Shown here piece by piece: positions 30,432 to 33,649 of a stretch of 33,649 nucleotides of DNA. The stretch covers positions 1-33,649 of IMG/VR virus record IMGVR_UViG_3300023108_000087; one strand, written 5' to 3'. Numbering within the stretch: position 1 is the first letter of the stretch; every line of letters begins with the position of its first letter. The notes under the pieces are model-generated. The model was given only the letters and a program-made list of their open reading frames with translations, did no database searches and was not told the origin of the DNA. Position numbers and translations under genes: made by a program. This stretch comes from a virus.

Positions 30432-31136
30432 TTAATTATTTATACTGTGGGTATCTAAAAAGTCTTTAGTATGTTTGTAAAATAAGTCTTGGTGATCTTT
30501 AATTTTATCTTCACCATGTAACCATTCTTGTACAAATCCATCTTCACAAGCAGCCAATATAACAGTTTGTTCTATTTTCTTTTCTGGATACAATTCTTCA
30601 AACATTTTAGCATATGCTGAACATTGTAAAAAGTTACCATAATTGTAATCAGCGTCACGTCTTTTTGTAGATGTTTTAAAATCAATTACAGACAGTTTAC
30701 CCTTATATTCAGCAATACAATCAACTTGTCCTGCGACACCTATCTCTTTTGAGTAAATAATTTCTTCTAGCATATGAATATTGTTTATTCTTGCTAGATA
30801 TGGTTTTATAATTCTAAAAAGACCAAGTGGTGTAACAGCAGTTATACCTACATTTTTATCATCTTCATTTCTTAAATGATTTTCTATTAGGGTATGTGTA
30901 GTTTTACCACGTGTTGTAGCAGAAACAGAAATATAGTTGGCCATTTTTACACCAACACTTTGTCTCCATGCTTCAATCTTTTGTTTTCTATCTGGTATGT
31001 TACCAAGAATAGAAGTAACAGAAGGCATATTAATGCCGTCAATTTCATATATTCTAATACCATTTTGGTTCTTACCTTTTTTACCTAAATTTTTAGGTAA
31101 AATACTTTCATCTAACTTCACATAATCATATGCCAT
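30432..31136 (-). CDS. PD-(D/E)XK exonuclease (RecB/Cas4/MGME1-like)
   Basis: 234 residues. The core is in order: SATTRGKTTHTLIENHL with H81, EEIIYSKEIGVAGQVDCIAE with E125 and D139, LSVIDFKTSTKRR with D152-x-K154, and FLQCSAYAKMF with Q171 and Y175. These are the metal and catalytic residues of the RecB-type nuclease family. The N-terminal GINMPSVTSILGNIPDRKQK is the helical start seen in phage homologs. It probably processes DNA ends in recombination or degrades host DNA. It has its own sigma70 promoter and SD AAGGAAGG, so it is expected early. Confidence 0.85.
   Translation of the reverse strand: MAYDYVKLDESILPKNLGKKGKNQNGIRIYEIDGINMPSVTSILGNIPDRKQKIEAWRQSVGVKMANYISVSATTRGKTTHTLIENHLRNEDDKNVGITAVTPLGLFRIIKPYLARINNIHMLEEIIYSKEIGVAGQVDCIAEYKGKLSVIDFKTSTKRRDADYNYGNFLQCSAYAKMFEELYPEKKIEQTVILAACEDGFVQEWLHGEDKIKDHQDLFYKHTKDFLDTHSINN
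30437..30444 (-). promoter_or_regulatory. Late promoter for the secreted protein and tmRNA
   Basis: The minus strand reads TATAAATAATTAATAAAG, an exact octamer, lying inside the last codons of the nuclease gene. The leader would be about 75 nt. It is the nearest upstream promoter I see for the tmRNA. Confidence 0.7.
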
Positions 31137-31165
31137 AATATACCTTCCTTATTAATAATATATTC

Positions 31166-31194
31166 ATTATATCACAAAATACAAGATTGGTCAA
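31166..31194 (-). promoter_or_regulatory. Sigma70 promoter of the nuclease gene
   Basis: -35 TTGACC (31194-31189), 17 nt, -10 TATAAT (31171-31166). Here the leader is normal (about 24 nt) with SD AAGGAAGG, unlike the leaderless sigma70 cases. Confidence 0.85.
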
Positions 31195-31276
31195 GCACCT
31201 ATATACCTTTCTGCATATATTGATCTATAATCTTGTCTTGTTCTATTTTTTTGTCATTATTAAGACGTTCAAACGC

Positions 31277-31747
31277 TCAGCTGGGATCGTACGGTTCATA
31301 TACCGTCTTACCATCATCATTTCTGTATGCTCTTAATACTTGTTTTCTGTTGTCATCAGCATTCTTATATGAACAATGAATCCAACCGCTGTTAGGTTCT
31401 TCTGGATTATGATATTCCAATATTAGTTGATCAAAATCTAGGTTGTCAATGATATATTTTGCTAGTTCAGCATTCGGCACACCAAAGATTTCAAAATCAG
31501 CGGCTTGGCCTTTGGCATGCTGTGATTTCGCACTTGAACCTATTTTTAAACATAGTTCAGGACTTCTATATCCTGATGATACAGATACTACTTTGCCATA
31601 ATGATCTCTAACTTTTTGTAGAACATTATCACAAAGTTTTTTTAAGTTATCCATATGATCTTCGCTTGGATTATTACTAATACCGTGTCTATCTGCTGTT
31701 TGTGAAGCAGTAAGTTCTTTAAGCGAAAAGTTTTTGCTTAGTTGCAT
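31277..31747 (-). CDS. M15-family peptidase (endolysin-like)
   Basis: 156 residues. It begins MQLSKNFSLKELTASQTADR and has the M15A/M15_3 core: VVSVSSGYRSPELCLKIGS, SQHAKGQAADFEIFG with zinc ligands H77 and D84, and GWIHCSYKN with H124; a Glu near 111 (ILEYHNPEE) is a candidate general base. Such enzymes cut peptide cross-links in peptidoglycan (D-Ala-D-Ala or endopeptidase type). With no lysozyme domain in gp5, this is the only cell-wall-degrading enzyme visible in the window, so it is probably the endolysin or a virion hydrolase. No signal peptide. The start lies inside the 3' end of the small upstream gene. Confidence 0.85.
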   Translation of the reverse strand: MQLSKNFSLKELTASQTADRHGISNNPSEDHMDNLKKLCDNVLQKVRDHYGKVVSVSSGYRSPELCLKIGSSAKSQHAKGQAADFEIFGVPNAELAKYIIDNLDFDQLILEYHNPEEPNSGWIHCSYKNADDNRKQVLRAYRNDDGKTVYEPYDPS

Positions 31748-31892
31748 TTAGTTTTTCCTTTGCTTTTAATTTAATTTTCTTCAAGGTTCTTAGATCATAC
31801 CATAATTTGTTTGATCGGTCTTGTTGTCTTTTTGACTCAATCTCATTTACTGCTCGTTTTAGTTCTTTATGATGAGCTTTCACTTCTAACAT
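31719..31892 (-). CDS. YdcH/DUF465-like small helical protein (57 aa)
   Basis: ATG 31892, 1 nt after the previous stop, SD AGGGGG. The product MLEVKAHHKELKRAVNEIES, then LWYDLRTLKKIKLKAKEKLN is a two-helix hairpin of the YdcH type (H-x-x-L..., L-K-K-x-K-L-x-x-K-x-x-L), a family common in alphaproteobacteria and with no settled function. It overlaps the M15 start by 29 nt in another frame. Confidence 0.65.
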   Translation of the reverse strand: MLEVKAHHKELKRAVNEIESKRQQDRSNKLWYDLRTLKKIKLKAKEKLNATKQKLFA

Positions 31893-31893
31893 A

Positions 31894-32286
31894 TTACCCC
31901 CTTGTTAGTTTTAACAATTTGTCCATCTGTGCCTTGATGATTGGTCCTCTATTTGGCCAATGTATGTAAGGTTCGTTGGACTTTGAAAGATTATATAAAA
32001 ATGGTAACATAATCTTTTCAATTTCTTTAAATCTTGCCTGTGTATCAGCGTCCCGTATCTCTTTTGTTACTGTATCTTTTTCAGCAACAATCTGCATAAC
32101 TTCATTCATAGCAGATTTAATATCAGAAACATCTGATTTAATTTTTGCTAGTTCTAAATTTGAATTTTCTATAACACTCGGGTCAATGCTGGGTTGTGTT
32201 TCTTCAGCTGGTTTAGATGATACAGGAGTAAAACCAAAGTCAACATCCGTATCAAACTCTCTCATAAAATCAGGTATATCTGCCAT
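31894..32286 (-). CDS. Conserved marine T4-like protein, unknown (130 aa)
   Basis: ATG 32286 is chosen because SD AAGGAGA precedes it; longer in-frame starts (to 32337) would be read from a hairpin. It begins MADIPDFMREFDTDVDFGFT, has a long helix (NSNLELAKIKSDVSDIKSAM) and ends EPYIHWPNRGPIIKAQMDKL. The C-terminal pattern Y-I-H-W-P-N-R is one I recall from proteins of many cyanophages and pelagiphages, without a function. It has a late box and a structured leader upstream. Possibly a head or neck component (inference). Confidence 0.75.
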   Translation of the reverse strand: MADIPDFMREFDTDVDFGFTPVSSKPAEETQPSIDPSVIENSNLELAKIKSDVSDIKSAMNEVMQIVAEKDTVTKEIRDADTQARFKEIEKIMLPFLYNLSKSNEPYIHWPNRGPIIKAQMDKLLKLTRG

Positions 32287-32309
32287 TGTTTTTCTCCTTA
32301 ATAGTTGTG

Positions 32310-32338
32310 GGTAGGTTATCCAAGCAGGATAACCCACC
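32310..32338 (-). repeat. 12-bp hairpin in the leader before 32286
   Basis: GGTGGGTTATCC (32338-32327) pairs with GGATAACCTACC (32321-32310) around TGCTT, 12 pairs with one G-U. It ends about 10 nt before the SD. No U-tract follows, so it is not a terminator. Confidence 0.65.
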
Positions 32339-32350
32339 GTTGTGAGGTTT

Positions 32351-32419
32351 GTACAATAAGCGGATTGACCTATTCGACTCAGGTATACGACCGTTGTGTT
32401 TCGGTTGCTCGCTCTGTAC
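32351..32419 (-). ncRNA. Structured 5' leader element (three-way-junction-like)
   Basis: On the minus strand GTACA pairs with TGTAC (32419-32415 with 32355-32351) and AGCG with CGCT; inside are two hairpins, ACCG/CGGT and ACCT/AGGT. The 5' base is exactly 6 nt after the late box at 32425-32432, i.e. the expected first transcribed base. It could be a 5' stabiliser or a separate small RNA. Pairing by eye only. Confidence 0.4.
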
Positions 32420-32423
32420 TATA

Positions 32424-32738
32424 TTATTTATTTTTTGCACTACGTCTAGCCTTGTACTTTTTTATTGCTTGTTCTGTTTTAACTTCTTTTACTGATCTTT
32501 TTCTATGCTGTTGTGCTAAAGGACTGTTAGGATGTGCTTCAGCAATTCTGCTTAAATTATCTTTCCAACCACCATCAGTTCTATAACTCATACCACTTAC
32601 ACCACCAACAATATTTAAACTGGTCAGTTGTTGTTTGATATGTTTATTTTTTTCTAAATAATCTTCCATTTCAGCAATACTCATCATATCGGTAAATGTT
32701 TTACCTGTCTTGGTATTTTTAAAAGTATATAATGGCAT
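32424..32738 (-). CDS. Conserved phage protein, FmdB-like N-terminus without cysteines (104 aa)
   Basis: Begins MPLYTFKNTKTGKTFTDMMS, a short beta hairpin like the FmdB zinc-ribbon start but with no CxxC. The middle SLNIVGGVSGMSYRTDGGWK, LSRIAEAHPNSPLAQQHRKR and the basic tail KKYKARRSAKNK form a pattern I recall from conserved proteins of T4-like cyanophages. Function unknown. ATG overlaps the stop of the upstream gene (TAATG). Its last codons AAT AAA TAA form a late box. Confidence 0.75.
   Translation of the reverse strand: MPLYTFKNTKTGKTFTDMMSIAEMEDYLEKNKHIKQQLTSLNIVGGVSGMSYRTDGGWKDNLSRIAEAHPNSPLAQQHRKRSVKEVKTEQAIKKYKARRSAKNK
32425..32432 (-). promoter_or_regulatory. Possible late promoter for 31894-32286
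   Basis: The minus strand reads AATAAATAATATAG, one mismatch to the octamer with a T4-like downstream extension. Expected start at 32419, the base of the structured leader element. Confidence 0.5.
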
Positions 32739-33112
32739 TATTTTAAAGATAGATGATAAGATAGTTGACTTGTAGCTTCAAGCATATCTTCTAAAATACT
32801 TTCTAAATCAATTTGTCCTACTATGTCTTTTGACATGTTAGCAATTATATTTGATTGTTCAACAACTTCTTTTTTTACAATCTCTACATCAGCATAATTT
32901 TTAATACCTGATCTCAACTCAGCACTAAAGTTAATTCTTTTATTATGTTTACCTTGCCATGTTTCAACAAATCGGTCATTAAGTTCATTAAATTTTGTAT
33001 AGTACTCACCTAATGCTTCGTGTTCAGAATATGATTCTGTTTGCCAATGATAACTTTGTACGTTATTTAAAAAGTTAATATTGTTTTGTATAAAATTTAT
33101 TATTTCATTCAT
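32738..33112 (-). CDS. Ferritin/Dps-like helical phage protein (DUF5856 type)
   Basis: 124 residues, helical. VQSYHWQTESYSEHEALGEY, then TKFNELNDRFVETWQGKHNK resembles the first two helices of Dps/ferritin-like proteins (His/Trp, then H-x-x-L-x-x-Y and D-x-x-x-E-x-x-x-G-K). I recall this pattern in small phage proteins of family DUF5856. Whether it binds metal is unclear: possible ligands are H22, H32, D45 and E48. A late-type box with 5-nt spacing precedes it and there is no SD. Confidence 0.6.
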   Translation of the reverse strand: MNEIINFIQNNINFLNNVQSYHWQTESYSEHEALGEYYTKFNELNDRFVETWQGKHNKRINFSAELRSGIKNYADVEIVKKEVVEQSNIIANMSKDIVGQIDLESILEDMLEATSQLSYHLSLK

Positions 33113-33116
33113 ATGT

Positions 33117-33263
33117 TTATTTATCCTTCAAAATCCTACCGTAGTTTGGCCAACCAAATTTATCGTGTGATTCTCCTACATATCTCCATCTTATCACACC
33201 TGTGTTAGGATTTCTTTCATAGATTTTAGGACGTTCTATTTTCGTTTTCTTTTTTTTGTTCAT
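33117..33263 (-). CDS. Small basic unknown protein (48 aa)
   Basis: ATG 33263 with SD AAGGAA is preferred to upstream in-frame ATGs. Begins MNKKKKTKIERPKIYERNPN, then a Trp/Tyr-rich end (VIRWRYVGESHDKFGWPNYG). No family recognised. It overlaps the end of the upstream gene by 38 nt, and its final GAT AAA TAA forms the late box of the next gene. Confidence 0.65.
   Translation of the reverse strand: MNKKKKTKIERPKIYERNPNTGVIRWRYVGESHDKFGWPNYGRILKDK
33118..33125 (-). promoter_or_regulatory. Late promoter, leaderless, for the ferritin-like gene
   Basis: The minus strand reads GATAAATA-AACAT-ATG, one mismatch and the 5-nt spacer. Built from the last two codons and stop of the upstream gene. Confidence 0.6.
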
Positions 33264-33649
33264 TTTTAATTCCTTCAGCAAACCACTCTGGCATTTTTGC
33301 TGGTGATTTCCATGTAGCAAATCTTTGCTTCTTCATTATATAGTACTTACGATAAGACGCAACCACATCACCAGGTACTTTACATTCATCTGGCATTGCT
33401 GGTGTAGCATCTGTACCTACAACACTAACTTTAGCGTTTTTAGGTGGATGTTTAAGTATATCACCTAGTTTTTGAATAGTTAAATGGTCTTTTGTATGAT
33501 TGTATCTTAACTTGTATTCTTCATTAAGAGCCATCATGTGTTTATATAACCATATATAATTGTATGCTGATTGTAATACCCATTGTGTAGATGGATGATT
33601 TAACCAACCTGCTTTGTAGATAATTGCTTCTTCATTTGAGTTATCAAGT
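33226..33649 (-). CDS. Conserved phage protein, pyrimidine-dimer-glycosylase-like (5' end outside window)
   Basis: The frame is open to the right edge; the first ATG inside (33537) is in mid-protein. Visible are NHPSTQWVLQSAYNYIWLYK, EEYKLRYNHTKDHLTIQKL, ATPAMPDECK, VVASYRKYYIMKKQRFATWK and PEWF. The pattern H-P-(S/C)-x-x-W, then E-Y-x-x-R-Y-x-x-x-H, A-M-P-(D/E)-E and Y-R-x-Y-Y-x-x-K-x-x-F-A-x-W is one I know from a conserved protein of T4-like marine phages. It has a loose resemblance to Pyr_excise-type C-termini. DNA repair is possible but not shown. At least 141 residues. Confidence 0.6.
   Translation of the reverse strand, partial: LDNSNEEAIIYKAGWLNHPSTQWVLQSAYNYIWLYKHMMALNEEYKLRYNHTKDHLTIQKLGDILKHPPKNAKVSVVGTDATPAMPDECKVPGDVVASYRKYYIMKKQRFATWKSPAKMPEWFAEGIKNEQKKENENRTS

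Noticed and set aside
31208-31276. Read-through or truncated extension of the M15 peptidase: 23 open codons follow its TGA in frame
   Set aside because: Such a short open stretch is expected by chance fairly often, the peptidase already has its full catalytic set, and no read-through context is seen.
32351-32419. tRNA gene suggested by a TTCGA loop and a closing stem
   Set aside because: No proper D and anticodon arms, the T-stem has a mismatch and the terminal stem is interrupted; kept only as a structured leader element.
1-33649. CRISPR arrays, insertion sequences, integrase or attachment sites, diversity-generating retroelement
   Set aside because: No regularly spaced repeats, transposase, integrase or reverse transcriptase reading frames were seen; the fibre-gene repeats are protein repeats.

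Overview
The window is a strongly A+T-rich piece of a T4-like myovirus genome. Almost every long reading frame lies on the minus strand and most can be matched to T4 virion or replication genes: gp8, gp7, gp6, gp25, a PAAR spike tip, gp5, a gp27-like hub, gp53, gp48, a gp29-like tape measure, gp26, gp54, gp4, gp32, gp59 and gp33. The low G+C, a permuted (two-piece) tmRNA of the alphaproteobacterial kind, an IscA-type carrier and a partial Na/Pi symporter suggest a marine phage of an alphaproteobacterium such as a SAR11/Pelagibacter host. The host is inference.

Layout. 1-10430 (minus) is the baseplate wedge block: DUF4815 protein (cut by the left edge), gp8, a gp10-headed repetitive fibre protein, gp7, gp6, gp25 and the PAAR tip. 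10432-10787 holds two small basic proteins. 10954-12833 (plus) is a cassette of seven small, mostly unknown genes that runs from a sigma70-like promoter to tandem terminators. 12921-15651 (minus) holds a Na/Pi symporter half, a 25-residue membrane peptide, a coiled-coil protein, an IscA-like protein, a lipoprotein and gp5. 16001-24130 (minus) is the hub, tube and tape-measure block with a holin-like gene, and gp4 diverges from it on the plus strand. 24640-26208 is a DUF262-HNH (GmrSD-like) protein. 26329-29766 is the replication and late-transcription block (gp32, a nucleotide-binding pair, gp59, gp33). 29797-30036 is the tmRNA. 30027-33649 holds a signal-peptide protein, a RecB-type nuclease, an M15 peptidase and small conserved phage proteins.

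Regulation can be read directly. Boxes of the T4 late type (TATAAATA, or xATAAATA) precede many structural genes, and the gene for gp33, the late coactivator, is in the same window. Consensus sigma70 promoters (TTGACA-17-TATAAT) precede gp33, a micro-gene upstream of gp32 and the DUF262-HNH gene, and a near-consensus one precedes the nuclease. At five late promoters the box is followed by exactly 5 nt and then ATG. At four sigma70 promoters the -10 is followed by exactly 6 nt and then ATG. Both spacings put the expected transcription start on the A of the start codon, so this phage seems to make many leaderless mRNAs.

The strongest unusual elements are the phage-encoded permuted tmRNA, a probable programmed -1 frameshift at the end of gp26 (seven-U slippery site, 8-nt spacer, hairpin), the systematic leaderless promoter geometry, and the DUF262-HNH gene preceded by a 12-codon leader peptide. 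No database or folding program was run. Homology calls come from recognising family signatures, and RNA structures from pairing by eye.
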